A DNA stretch of 64,000 nt, from contig NZ_BDAI01000002.1 of NCBI RefSeq assembly GCF_002091755.1, positions 496,001 through 560,000 of the forward strand. The letters run 5' to 3'. The notes beneath the pieces were generated by a model. It saw only the letters and a list, made by a program, of their open reading frames with translations, searched no databases and had not been told where the DNA came from. This stretch comes from Pseudomonas nitroreducens NBRC 12694 (GTDB lineage Bacteria > Pseudomonadota > Gammaproteobacteria > Pseudomonadales > Pseudomonadaceae). Below are positions 26,542 to 34,771 of the stretch, one piece after another. Position numbers and translations under genes: made by a program. Within the stretch, counting starts at the first letter, position 1. Each line of letters starts with the position of its first letter.

Positions 26542-28380
26542 ATGTACGCCGATCTGATCCTGACCAACGGCCGCTTCCACACCGTCGACCGCGAGAAACC
26601 CGAGGCCACCGCCGTGGCCATCGCCGACGGCAAATTCATCGCCGTGGGTACCGAGGCGGAGGCCATGGCCTTGCGCGCCGGCGCGACCCGCGTCATCGAC
26701 CTCAAGGGACGCACCGCGATTCCCGGCCTCAACGACTCGCACCTGCACCTGATCCGCGGCGGGCTGAACTACAACCTCGAACTGCGCTGGGAAGGCGTGC
26801 CGTCCCTGGCCGACGCCCTGCGCATGCTCAAGGAGCAGGCCCTGCGCACGCCGTCGCCGCAGTGGGTGCGCGTCGTCGGCGGCTGGAACGAATTTCAGTT
26901 CGCCGAGAAGCGCATGCCGACTATCGAAGAGCTGAACCAGGCGGCGCCGGACACCCCGGTGTTCGTCCTGCACCTGTACGACCGCGCGTTGCTCAACCGC
27001 GCCGCGCTGCGCGTCGTCGGCTACACCAAGGACACCCCGAACCCGCCCGGCGGCGAGATCGTCCGCGACAGCAAGGGCGAGCCCACCGGCATGCTGGTGG
27101 CCCGGCCGAACGCGATGATCCTCTACGCAACCCTGGCGAAGGGGCCGAAGCTGCCCTTCGAGTACCAGGTCAACTCCACCCGCCAGTTCATGCGCGAGCT
27201 GAACCGCCTGGGCGTGACCAGCGCCATCGATGCCGGCGGCGGCTTCCAGAATTACCCGGACGACTACCAGGTGATCGAGCAACTGGAAAAAGAAAACCAG
27301 CTCACCGTGCGCATCGCCTACAACCTGTTCACCCAGAAACCCAAGGAAGAGCTGGCCGATTTCAAGAACTGGACCAGCAGCGTGAAATACGGGCAGGGCA
27401 GCGACTTCCTGCGGCACAACGGTGCCGGTGAGATGCTGGTGTTCTCCGCCGCCGACTTCGAGGACTTCCTTGAACCGCGTCCGGACCTGCCCGGCAGCAT
27501 GGAAGCCGAGCTGGAACCGGTGGTGCGCCATCTCGTCGAACAGCGCTGGCCGTTCCGTCTGCACGCCACCTACGATGAATCCATCTCGCGCATGCTCGAC
27601 GTGTTCGAGAAGGTCAACCTGGACATTCCGTTCAACGGCCTGCACTGGTTCTTCGACCATTGCGAGACCATCTCGCCGAAGAACATCGAGCGGGTGAGGG
27701 CGCTGGGCGGCGGCATCGCCATTCAGGACCGCATGGCCTTCCAGGGCGAATACTTCGTCGACCGCTACGGCAAGCAGGCCGCAGAGGCGACCCCGCCGAT
27801 CAAGCGCATGCTGGCCGAAGGCGTCCCCGTCGGCGCCGGTACCGACGCCACCCGTGTGTCCAGCTACAACCCCTGGACCTCGCTGTACTGGATGGTCAGC
27901 GGCAAGACCGTCGGCGGCATGGAGCTGTACCCCGAGGGCCTGTCCCGTGCCACCGCGCTGCAGCTGTACACCCACGGCAGCGCCTGGTTCTCCAACGAGC
28001 AGGGCAAGAAAGGGATGATCAAGGTCGGACAGATGGCCGATGTGGCCGTGCTTTCGGCGGACTACTTCAACGTGCCGGAGGAGGAAATCAAGACCATCGA
28101 ATCGGTGCTGACCGTGGTGGACGGCCGCGTGGTGTTCGGCAGCGGCGACTTCGAGCGCCAGGCGCCGACGGCCATTCCGGTACTGCCGGACTGGTCTCCC
28201 GTGGCCAAGGTCCCCGGCCACTGGCGTCCGCAGGGCCCACTGCAGCAGGCCGTGCACCAGTGCGCCGGCTCCTGCGGCGTGCATGGCCACAGCCACGAGC
28301 GCGCCCGCCAGTCGAGCGTGCCGGTGAGTGACTTCCAGGGCTTCTGGGGCGCTTTCGGTTGTTCGTGCTTCGCGTTCTGA
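26542..28380 (+). CDS. YtcJ-type metal-dependent amidohydrolase
   Basis: A 612-residue protein of the amidohydrolase-3/YtcJ family. The N-terminal beta-sandwich reads MYADLILTNGRFHTVDREKP. The metal-binding motif NDSHLHLIRGG comes near residue 70. HATYDESIS, FDHCETISPKN and GTDATRVSSYNPWTSLYW are the later conserved metal/active-site segments. These enzymes hydrolyse C-N bonds of unknown, often exogenous, substrates. The C-terminus is unusual in carrying four cysteines (QCAGSCG, GCSCF). It is the last gene of the esterase operon. Confidence 0.88.
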   Translation: MYADLILTNGRFHTVDREKPEATAVAIADGKFIAVGTEAEAMALRAGATRVIDLKGRTAIPGLNDSHLHLIRGGLNYNLELRWEGVPSLADALRMLKEQALRTPSPQWVRVVGGWNEFQFAEKRMPTIEELNQAAPDTPVFVLHLYDRALLNRAALRVVGYTKDTPNPPGGEIVRDSKGEPTGMLVARPNAMILYATLAKGPKLPFEYQVNSTRQFMRELNRLGVTSAIDAGGGFQNYPDDYQVIEQLEKENQLTVRIAYNLFTQKPKEELADFKNWTSSVKYGQGSDFLRHNGAGEMLVFSAADFEDFLEPRPDLPGSMEAELEPVVRHLVEQRWPFRLHATYDESISRMLDVFEKVNLDIPFNGLHWFFDHCETISPKNIERVRALGGGIAIQDRMAFQGEYFVDRYGKQAAEATPPIKRMLAEGVPVGAGTDATRVSSYNPWTSLYWMVSGKTVGGMELYPEGLSRATALQLYTHGSAWFSNEQGKKGMIKVGQMADVAVLSADYFNVPEEEIKTIESVLTVVDGRVVFGSGDFERQAPTAIPVLPDWSPVAKVPGHWRPQGPLQQAVHQCAGSCGVHGHSHERARQSSVPVSDFQGFWGAFGCSCFAF

Positions 28381-28390
28381 CGCTGGCGCT

Positions 28391-28425
28391 GCGGCCTCCG
28401 ACCTCAATGGCCGGAGGCCGCTCTT
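28391..28425. terminator. Hairpin between convergent amidohydrolase and anti-sigma genes
   Basis: GCGGCCTCCG (28391-28400) and CGGAGGCCGC (28412-28421) form a perfect 10-bp stem followed by a short TCTT. It lies 10 bases after the amidohydrolase stop and faces the convergent anti-sigma gene. Confidence 0.65.
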
Positions 28426-28499
28426 AAGCCCTTCTGTAGGTGCCTCGGTGCGCTCCTTGCTCGTGAATCACGGAGCGCGCCTTAACCTTGTCTCTTCCG

Positions 28500-29246
28500 C
28501 TAGAACCCCACCAACTGCCCCACGGCCTGCGCCTGCGGATCATCGCTGCGGCTGACCAGCGCGTAGTTGTAGCCACCCTGGCTCCAGTAACGTGCCAGCA
28601 GGTCTCCATCCGTACGCTGCCCCTGCGGCAACATCTCATGGCGCGGGCCCGGCGGACGGATGAAGAAGGTCAGCCGGCGGCCCTGGCCATCTTCGTAGAT
28701 CACCAACGCTGCCGCCCCCTGTTCCGTCGCCAGCAGACGCGCCCCGACGGTCTTCAAGCCAACCTGCTCCAGCGCCGGCGGCGGCACCGCGTTCTTCAGG
28801 TAACGCGCCAGCCAGCCGTTCAGGTCGCCGCCATCGCGCAGGTCGAGCCCGCTCTGGCCGGCATCGGCGAACAACCGGTAAGCCTGCACGGCGTCCTGCA
28901 TCGGCACCATGCCGCGCATCATCGCGTCGCCGCGCATCTGCCAGCCGCCCATGCCGCCCACGCCCAGCGCCACCAGCAGCGCCGCCGCCGTGGCCAACCG
29001 GGTTCGCCGGCGTTGCTGGAGCTGACGGCGAATCCGCGCCGGGTCCAGTTGTTCGGAAATTGCACTACGCGCCTGCCCGGCAAAGGCCGCGCGCAGTTGC
29101 TGCGCATCCTGTCGCCAGCCTTCGACGCGACGGGCGTCGTCCGGGTGCGTGGCGAGCCAGGCTTCCACCCACTGGCGGCGCGCCGGGTCGAGCTGGTCGT
29201 CGATGTAGGCGTGCAGATCGTGCTCATCGGGAATGCGTTCGTTCAT
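28500..29246 (-). CDS. Membrane anti-sigma factor
   Basis: A 248-residue protein. A short cytoplasmic domain (DEHDLHAYIDDQLDPARRQW) is typical of anti-sigma factors that bind ECF sigma. One membrane helix follows (about 98-118, ATAAALLVALGVGGMGGW), then an exported C-terminal domain (about 125-248). It overlaps the sigma gene by four bases (ATGA). It should hold the sigma factor at the membrane until an envelope or oxidative signal is sensed (family knowledge). No Cys-based zinc site is evident in the cytoplasmic part. Confidence 0.88.
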   Translation of the reverse strand: MNERIPDEHDLHAYIDDQLDPARRQWVEAWLATHPDDARRVEGWRQDAQQLRAAFAGQARSAISEQLDPARIRRQLQQRRRTRLATAAALLVALGVGGMGGWQMRGDAMMRGMVPMQDAVQAYRLFADAGQSGLDLRDGGDLNGWLARYLKNAVPPPALEQVGLKTVGARLLATEQGAAALVIYEDGQGRRLTFFIRPPGPRHEMLPQGQRTDGDLLARYWSQGGYNYALVSRSDDPQAQAVGQLVGF

Positions 29247-29752
29247 TTCAGTACCCGCAGAGAAGGTGTCGCCGCCTGTCCTTCGCTCAGCGCGCGCAGC
29301 GCCGTGCGGGCGCGCGACAGGCGGGACATGACGGTGCCCATGGGAATGTCCAGTGCCTCGGCTACTTCGCGGTAGCTCAGGCCTTCCACGCTGACCAGCG
29401 TCAGCAGCGCGCGCTGCTCGGCGGGTAGGCGCTCAAAGGCCTCCAGGGTCGAGCGTGCGCTGACGATGTCCTCGGGTGATGCGCTGACCGCGCTGTCCGC
29501 GCCGAACAGGCTGAGCAGGCGCGCGTAGCGCTTCGCGCGGCGCTGCCCGTCGATGAAGTGCCGGTAAAGGATCGAGAACAGCCAGGCGCGCAGGTCGCCG
29601 TCGTCGCGGCGGCCGGTCCAGGCCGACAGCGCCTTCTCCAGGGTGGCCTGCACCAGGTCGTCGGCGCTGCTCGCGCTGCGGGTCAGCGACAGGGCGAAGC
29701 GCCGCAGCCGGGGCAGCAGTTCGCGCAGTGAATGGTCGTCCAGTGAATGCAT
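29243..29752 (-). CDS. ECF RNA polymerase sigma factor
   Basis: A 169-residue ECF sigma factor. Region 2 (SADDLVQATLEKAL, RAWLFSILYRHFIDGQRR) and region 4 (LPAEQRALLTLVSVEGLSYR, EVAEALDIPMGTVMSRLSRA) are complete. Its own promoter, on the minus strand upstream, has the same GGGAATA(A/G)-N14-CGTC form as the promoter of the divergent peroxidase gene. The sigma factor therefore probably drives both (inference). Its start is the ATG at 29752; longer in-frame readings upstream are not coding. Confidence 0.93.
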   Translation of the reverse strand: MHSLDDHSLRELLPRLRRFALSLTRSASSADDLVQATLEKALSAWTGRRDDGDLRAWLFSILYRHFIDGQRRAKRYARLLSLFGADSAVSASPEDIVSARSTLEAFERLPAEQRALLTLVSVEGLSYREVAEALDIPMGTVMSRLSRARTALRALSEGQAATPSLRVLK

Positions 29753-29787
29753 CGGGGCGCCGGGAGTGGGTGGGTTCGAGCGAGAAA

Positions 29788-29813
29788 GACGAACGCGGCG
29801 GCGATCTATTCCC
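29788..29813 (-). promoter_or_regulatory. Predicted ECF promoter for the sigma/anti-sigma genes
   Basis: On the minus strand a -35-like GGGAATAG (29813-29806) is followed after exactly 14 bases by CGTC (29791-29788). It is 36 bases upstream of the sigma gene start. The plus-strand element at 29847 has the same words and spacing. Confidence 0.7.
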
Positions 29814-29846
29814 GGCCTGCAAAAAAATAATTCTTTGGCAGTGGTC

Positions 29847-29872
29847 GGGAATAACCCGGCGCACGGTGCGTC
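29847..29872 (+). promoter_or_regulatory. Predicted ECF promoter for the peroxidase operon
   Basis: GGGAATAA (29847-29854) and CGTC (29869-29872) are separated by 14 bases, 43 bases before the peroxidase start. It mirrors the sigma gene's own promoter in sequence and spacing. Confidence 0.7.
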
Positions 29873-29914
29873 GTACCGGCTCAACGCATTCAGCCTAAGC
29901 CTGAGGAGCTGGAA

Positions 29915-30955
29915 ATGACAGAAACACCCACACCCAACGTGCCCCTGCGCCTGGCCGCCATCGGCGCCGTGGTGCTCGGCGTGGCCGCCGTCTTCGCCTA
30001 TGTCGCCGGCTGGCTCGACCCGCAGCGCCTCACCCCGGACAAGGTCATCAACACCCTGGAGCACAACGGCGGCGTCTATCCCGGCTATCGGCGCAACCAC
30101 GCCAAGGGCCTGTGCGTGATCGGCCACTTCGACAGCAACGGCGGGCTCGCCGATCTGTCCCGCGCCAGCCTGTTCTCGGTCGGCCGCGTGCCGGTGGTGG
30201 GGCGCCTGGCCATTCCCGGCGGCAACCCCAAGGCCAGCGACGGTGCGGCGCCGATCCGCAGCCTGGCGCTGCGCTTCCTGCCCAAGGATGGCCAGGAATG
30301 GCGGACCGGCATGAACGCCATGCCGGTCTTCGTCGTCCGCGACGTCGCCAGCTTCTTTGCCCTGCAACAGGCCACTGCGCCGCAACCGGGCACCGGCAAG
30401 CCCGACCCGGAAAAAGCCGGTGCCTTCTTCAAGGCGCACCCCGAGACCGGCCCCTTCCTGCAATGGGTGAAATCCTCCACGCCATCCTCCAGCTACGCCA
30501 ACAGCGCCTACTACGGCCTCAACGCCTTCTACCTGGTGAACAAGGACGGCCAGGAGCAGCCCGTGCGCTGGTCCGTGCAGCCTGAAGCGCCGGTCGAGCC
30601 GCTGGCCGCCGACAAGCGCGGCGACGCCGACTTCCTCGCCGACGAACTGGCCCAGCGTATTTCCGCCGGCCCGTTGCGCTGGCGCCTGCAGTTCACCCTT
30701 GGCGAGCCCGGCGACAGCACCAGCGACGCCACCCAGGCCTGGCCTGCCAGCCGTCGCACGGTGGATGCCGGCGAACTGGTGATCGAGCGCCTGCAGCCGG
30801 AGATCGGCGGCGACTGCCGCGACGTCAACTACGACCCGCTGATCCTCCCCGACGGCATCCGCGCGTCCGACGACCCGCTGCTCAGCGCGCGCTCGGCCGC
30901 CTACTCGGAATCCTTCAACCGCCGCACCCGTGAGCAGGCCCAGGAGACCCACTGA
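29915..30955 (+). CDS. Catalase-related peroxidase, membrane-anchored (SrpA-like)
   Basis: A 346-residue haem protein of the catalase-related peroxidase family, shorter than true catalases. An N-terminal membrane helix (about 10-32) anchors it, with the catalytic domain outside. NGGVYPGYRRNHAKGLCVIG carries the distal His, SLALRFLPKDGQEW the family core, and SARSAAYSESFNRRT the proximal Tyr ligand. Such enzymes use peroxide to oxidise organic donors. It is divergent from an ECF sigma factor whose predicted promoter precedes it, and overlaps the downstream cytochrome b561 gene (TGATG). Confidence 0.9.
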   Translation: MTETPTPNVPLRLAAIGAVVLGVAAVFAYVAGWLDPQRLTPDKVINTLEHNGGVYPGYRRNHAKGLCVIGHFDSNGGLADLSRASLFSVGRVPVVGRLAIPGGNPKASDGAAPIRSLALRFLPKDGQEWRTGMNAMPVFVVRDVASFFALQQATAPQPGTGKPDPEKAGAFFKAHPETGPFLQWVKSSTPSSSYANSAYYGLNAFYLVNKDGQEQPVRWSVQPEAPVEPLAADKRGDADFLADELAQRISAGPLRWRLQFTLGEPGDSTSDATQAWPASRRTVDAGELVIERLQPEIGGDCRDVNYDPLILPDGIRASDDPLLSARSAAYSESFNRRTREQAQETH

Positions 30956-31518
30956 TGAAACCGACCTACTTCCCGCTCTCCCTGCGCGTGCTGCACTGGC
31001 TCATGGCGGTGCTGGTACTCGCCATGCTGCTGATCGGCCTGGGTATGGTCGCCAGCGTCTCCCCGCGCCACGCCGCGCTGGTCGCCATCCACAAACCCCT
31101 GGGCGCCGCGCTGCTGGTACTGGTGCTGCTGCGTATTCTGGTGCGCCTGACCCATCGCATCCCCGCGCTGCCCAGCGACATGCCCGGCTGGCAACGCAGC
31201 GCCGCACACCTCTCGCACCTCGCGCTCTATGGCCTGCTGTTGGCCCAGCCGCTGGTGGGCTGGACCATGCAATCGGCCGGTGGTTACCCAGTGCTGCTGT
31301 GGGGTGGCTTCGAACTGCCCGCGCTGGTCTCGCCTTCGGTGCAGCTCCACGCCATCCTGCGCAGCGCGCACACCGTCATCGCCTACGCCTTGCTGGCGAC
31401 CATCCTCCTGCACCTGGCCGCCGCGCTGTTCCACGGGCTCATTCGTCGCGATGAAGTGCTCCCGAGCATGACTGGCGCCCCCATGCCGCGTACCACTTCC
31501 TCGGGAGAACGGCCATGA
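30955..31518 (+). CDS. Cytochrome b561 (di-haem membrane protein)
   Basis: A 187-residue protein with four membrane helices. The haem-ligand histidines are in LRVLHWLMAVLVL, AIHKPLGAALLV, RLTHRIPALP and HTVIAYALLATILLHLAAAL. Bacterial b561 proteins shuttle electrons between quinol and periplasmic acceptors. Its overlap with the peroxidase gene suggests it supplies electrons to that enzyme (inference). The next gene overlaps its end by four bases. Confidence 0.92.
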   Translation: MKPTYFPLSLRVLHWLMAVLVLAMLLIGLGMVASVSPRHAALVAIHKPLGAALLVLVLLRILVRLTHRIPALPSDMPGWQRSAAHLSHLALYGLLLAQPLVGWTMQSAGGYPVLLWGGFELPALVSPSVQLHAILRSAHTVIAYALLATILLHLAAALFHGLIRRDEVLPSMTGAPMPRTTSSGERP

Positions 31519-31757
31519 AGCGATTGCTCGCCGTGGCTTGCCTCTTCACCTCCTGCGCGGCTCTCGCCGCGCAGGACGCACCACCCGCCGAGGACTATCA
31601 CTTCGGCCAGAAGCTCGACATCAAGCGCGTGGTGCAGGCACCGGAGCTGGATTTCTGCGGGATTCGCGAGGTGGAGATGATCTACGAGGACAGCACCGGG
31701 CAACGGCATACGCTGCGGTATCCGGTGTGGGGGCAGGGGTGTGGGAATGAAAATTGA
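31515..31757 (+). CDS. DUF2790 small periplasmic protein
   Basis: An 80-residue protein with a signal peptide (MKRLLAVACLFTSCAALAAQ). The mature part (YHFGQKLDIKRVVQAPELDF, then CGIREVEMIYEDSTGQRHTL) is a DUF2790 domain, a family mostly found in Pseudomonas with no assigned function. Two cysteines remain in the mature protein (Cys of DFCGI and of QGCGN) and may pair. It is the last gene of the ECF-linked operon. Confidence 0.88.
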   Translation: MKRLLAVACLFTSCAALAAQDAPPAEDYHFGQKLDIKRVVQAPELDFCGIREVEMIYEDSTGQRHTLRYPVWGQGCGNEN

Positions 31758-31877
31758 GGCGTAGTGGCTCGGTTACACGGGGCATGTGGCGCAACAGGCA
31801 GCCATTGCTTTCTGGAGTGACAATGTCGCTCCCTCTCGGCTAACGTCCCTGAACAGTCATCTTGCAGGCTGTTTGAA

Positions 31878-32285
31878 GTGTCCAGTATTGTTTCAGGCTT
31901 CATTCAATGTTTTCGCGGCGAATATGAGGCAGAGCTGCTCAATCGACAGGTAATTGAAGAACTGCACGACAGAGGAACGCTGATAGTTCGGCCTATGTTC
32001 AATGTGATTCCGAATGCGAGTGGGCATTGTTATTACGGCCCGCTGATCAGCTTTGCTGCGTATTACGACGAGCTCCAGTGCTTCGACGAAGACGGGCGCC
32101 TACAGTACGAAAACCTGCTCAAGCGTTTCGTCCGGGATAGTTCCGAAGTAATCCACGGCTATTCCGGGGAGCGCTGCGTGTGGACTTGCCGCAGGTCACC
32201 CGTGGAGACAGAGTGCCGCGCATCGGTAGTTGCGGCTCGGCGCGTATTCTCCAGCCATCATGGCCTCCCAGCGATACAGGAATAG
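31878..32285 (+). CDS. Hypothetical protein in a lower-GC patch, possibly truncated
   Basis: A possible 135-residue protein (MSSIVSGFIQCFRGEYEAEL at the start, FAAYYDELQCFDEDGRLQYE in the middle). I do not recognise the family. Base and codon use differ from the surroundings, with more AT-rich codons. The last 30 or so residues (after HGYSGERC) read like out-of-frame sequence, so the gene may be frameshifted or decayed. No clear ribosome-binding site is seen. Confidence 0.4.
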   Translation: MSSIVSGFIQCFRGEYEAELLNRQVIEELHDRGTLIVRPMFNVIPNASGHCYYGPLISFAAYYDELQCFDEDGRLQYENLLKRFVRDSSEVIHGYSGERCVWTCRRSPVETECRASVVAARRVFSSHHGLPAIQE

Positions 32286-32577
32286 ATCCAAGTGCCTGCA
32301 ACCTTGCTGGTGTTCGATTTGTATCGAGAGCCTACGGACCGGCTCGACATGTCACCATTGGCTTCTGCGTAACTAGTGATGGCGTCGCTCAAATCAAACT
32401 CATGCTGCGCAGTACATTGGATCGGGCCTGCTGCCAGGTTCTTTAGTAGGAGGGAAATACTTTGCGGGACTTCCAGTAAATGCTTGTGCCAAGCAATTAT
32501 CCGGAGAATATCGGTAGTGGAGTGTTCTTCCATCCGCTACGGTTAAGCGGACGAATCCACTGGCTGCTTTATTGAAT
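32286..32577. other. Lower-GC intergenic stretch with scrambled coding remnants
   Basis: Short open frames on both strands overlap here and none has convincing codon use or a start signal. A minus-strand frame (32400-32591) reads FNKAASGFVRLTVADGRTLH, which looks protein-like but cannot be assigned. This is probably the remains of an inserted or decayed gene. Confidence 0.45.
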
Positions 32578-33621
32578 TTAGCCTTGACCAATTCCTGCCG
32601 AGTGATTGGAAGCCTTGGCCCCCTGGCCTCTCGCCATCCGTACTTTGCGCACCGTCTCGACGAACGGCGTCACGATCAGGCTCCACAGCGAAGAATACTT
32701 GGCATCGTCCTGCTCTCCCGCGCCGAACTGGATCGGCTCCGGCGCGCGCTGGGTGACGTAGAGCGTGCCGAACATCCAGTCCCACAGCGAGAGGTTGATG
32801 CCGAAGTTCCGGTTGAAGTGGCGGGGCGCGTCGCTGTGGTGGATCTGGTGCTGGGCGGGGCTGTTCACCACATGTTCGATCACCGGCCCGAACGATAGCC
32901 ACACATGGCTGTGGCGCAGGTTGGTTGCCAGCACGTTGAACAGCAGGATCATCCAGGTCACGCCGAACAGCGTATAGGCGCTGACCTGTCCACCACAGAC
33001 GTACCAGAAGATGCCGGCGTAGGCGCCCAGCAGCACGGTCCCAGCCAGGTTCGCCGCCAGCTTCTCGACGAAGTGCACGCGGCTCGCCGTGATCGGCGTC
33101 AGCACCGCCGCCGAGTGATGAACCTTGTGGAATGCCCACAGCCAGCGCGAGTGGAAGGCGCGGTGCACCCAGTAGTTCTTGAAGTCGCTGACCAGGAACA
33201 CGCCCAGCCCATAGAGCAGCGACAGACCAAGATTCTGGCCCACCTGCGGTCGCGCGCCCCAGAGCTTGGTAAAGAAGGCGATGTAATCGCCCGAGCGCAG
33301 GATGTAAGGATCGACCAGCCCAATGATGGGTACCAACACCACCACATTGAGGATGCCGCGTACCAGGTAGTAGCGGTAATCCAGCAACGCCGAACGATGG
33401 AAATTCACCCGCGCCCCACCGATGAACTGCCAGAACGAGGCTGCCTGCGTCAGTCCGCGCTGCTGGCGGAAACGAAACAGGGCGTAAGCGACCGCATAGG
33501 ACAGCAGCAGGAACAACACACCCACACGCCCACTCAGGTCGAAGAGGCCGGAGACCTGGTGAGCCACCGGCTCGATGAGGAGGGTGGTCAGGTGCTGGTG
33601 GAGATGCGAGAGATCAGGCAT
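32578..33621 (-). CDS. Sterol desaturase / fatty acid hydroxylase family membrane protein
   Basis: A 347-residue membrane protein. The three His clusters of the di-iron hydroxylase superfamily are present: HRAFH, HKVHHSA and HQIHHSDAPRHFN. About five membrane helices hold them in place. These enzymes oxidise lipids such as fatty acids, sterols or carotenoids; the substrate here is unknown. Alone in its direction, it borders the lower-GC patch. The start gives MPDLSHLHQHLTTLLIEPVA. Confidence 0.9.
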   Translation of the reverse strand: MPDLSHLHQHLTTLLIEPVAHQVSGLFDLSGRVGVLFLLLSYAVAYALFRFRQQRGLTQAASFWQFIGGARVNFHRSALLDYRYYLVRGILNVVVLVPIIGLVDPYILRSGDYIAFFTKLWGARPQVGQNLGLSLLYGLGVFLVSDFKNYWVHRAFHSRWLWAFHKVHHSAAVLTPITASRVHFVEKLAANLAGTVLLGAYAGIFWYVCGGQVSAYTLFGVTWMILLFNVLATNLRHSHVWLSFGPVIEHVVNSPAQHQIHHSDAPRHFNRNFGINLSLWDWMFGTLYVTQRAPEPIQFGAGEQDDAKYSSLWSLIVTPFVETVRKVRMARGQGAKASNHSAGIGQG

Positions 33622-33910
33622 GGAGAGTTACGCATCGTTAGCTCGGCAACCAGCATAATTCGTGCTGTGGCAGTTGCAAAAGGGGCAGGGCAGCTTGATT
33701 GGACAGGAAGGCTGCGGGCGCTCGCCGAAAATCCCTGTTGAGGCTCATGCAATCGGCCACTGGCAGCCCCTGGGCCAGGAGCGTTTGATGACGCTTGGCT
33801 GAATCCGGTCGCCTCGATTCGGTAGCCTTTCAGAAGGATAAAGCGGTGCAATGGAAGACCTTTGCCCTCTGGATATTCGCTGGCATGCTTGTTCCAACGG
33901 TGGTTTGCAT

Positions 33911-34720
33911 TCAGGCGAGATACCCCGTAACCCCATCCCACAACAGCTTCCCGGCTGTCACCACCAGCAGCCCATAACAAGCGCGGTACATCTGGCGCTG
34001 ATCCAGCCGCTCATGCAGCCGCCATCCCAGCCAGACCCCGCTGGGCACCGCCATCAGACAAATCCCCATCAGGCCGAGCACGCTCCCCGTCGGTTTGGCC
34101 AGCAGCAACCAGGGTACGGCCTTTATCAAATTTCCCACCGTGAAGAACATGCTGGTGGTACCGGCATAGAGTTGTTTGCTCAAGCCCAGCGGCAGCAGGT
34201 AAATCGCCAGGGGCGGTCCACCCGAGTGCGCAACCATTGTCGTGATACCCGAGGTAAAGCCCGCCGCCACTGCCTTGGGCGATGAGCGCGGTCTAACCTT
34301 GACTTCCCCGCCAGCCTTGAACCAAAGGCCGACAAACACCAGGGTGATCGCTGCCATGACGATGGCGACCATGCGATGGTCCACCACGCGGAAGAACAGG
34401 TAGCCGATGCCGATGCCGACCAGCAGTCCGGGAATCAGCAACTTCAGATCCGCTGTCGACCAGGTGGAGGGCTTCCAGTAGCGCAGGCCGAACAGGTCCA
34501 TGGCGATGAACAGGGGCGCGAGCAGGCCGCCGGCAGTGATCGGGTCCATCACCAGCGACAGCAGCGGAATGCCGACGATGGCGAAACCGCCGCCGAACGC
34601 ACCTTTCATGAAGCAGATCAGAAAGACTCCGGCGAAGGTCACGAGGATCGTGGTGGGGGTCAGGTCCAAAACGCAGTTTCCTGTGACGAGGGATTTCATT
34701 CCCCATGGCTGGGTACCCAT
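33911..34720 (-). CDS. TauE/SafE-family sulfite/sulfonate exporter-like protein
   Basis: A 269-residue membrane protein with about eight helices. The repeated motif of the family is visible as FMKGAFGGGFAIVGIPLLSL near the N-terminus and GFTSGITTMVAHSGGPPLAI in the second half. TauE/SafE proteins export sulfite, sulfoacetate or other organic anions; the ligand here is unknown. The start is uncertain: MGTQPWG at 34720 or MKSLVTG at 34699. It is divergent from a MocR regulator 51 bases away, which is probably its controller. Confidence 0.87.
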   Translation of the reverse strand: MGTQPWGMKSLVTGNCVLDLTPTTILVTFAGVFLICFMKGAFGGGFAIVGIPLLSLVMDPITAGGLLAPLFIAMDLFGLRYWKPSTWSTADLKLLIPGLLVGIGIGYLFFRVVDHRMVAIVMAAITLVFVGLWFKAGGEVKVRPRSSPKAVAAGFTSGITTMVAHSGGPPLAIYLLPLGLSKQLYAGTTSMFFTVGNLIKAVPWLLLAKPTGSVLGLMGICLMAVPSGVWLGWRLHERLDQRQMYRACYGLLVVTAGKLLWDGVTGYLA

Positions 34721-34771
34721 AATGTCGGTCACAACCTGCACCACAAAAAGTGCCAGTTTCGAGGTTTTTTC

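Noticed and set aside
26509..28407. A 632-codon minus-strand frame opposite the amidohydrolase
   Set aside because: Antisense to a conserved enzyme, with typical low-complexity shadow composition.
32400..32591. A short minus-strand frame with a protein-like sequence in the lower-GC patch
   Set aside because: It overlaps the end of the sterol-desaturase gene, is short, and cannot be matched to a family. Kept only as a possible remnant.
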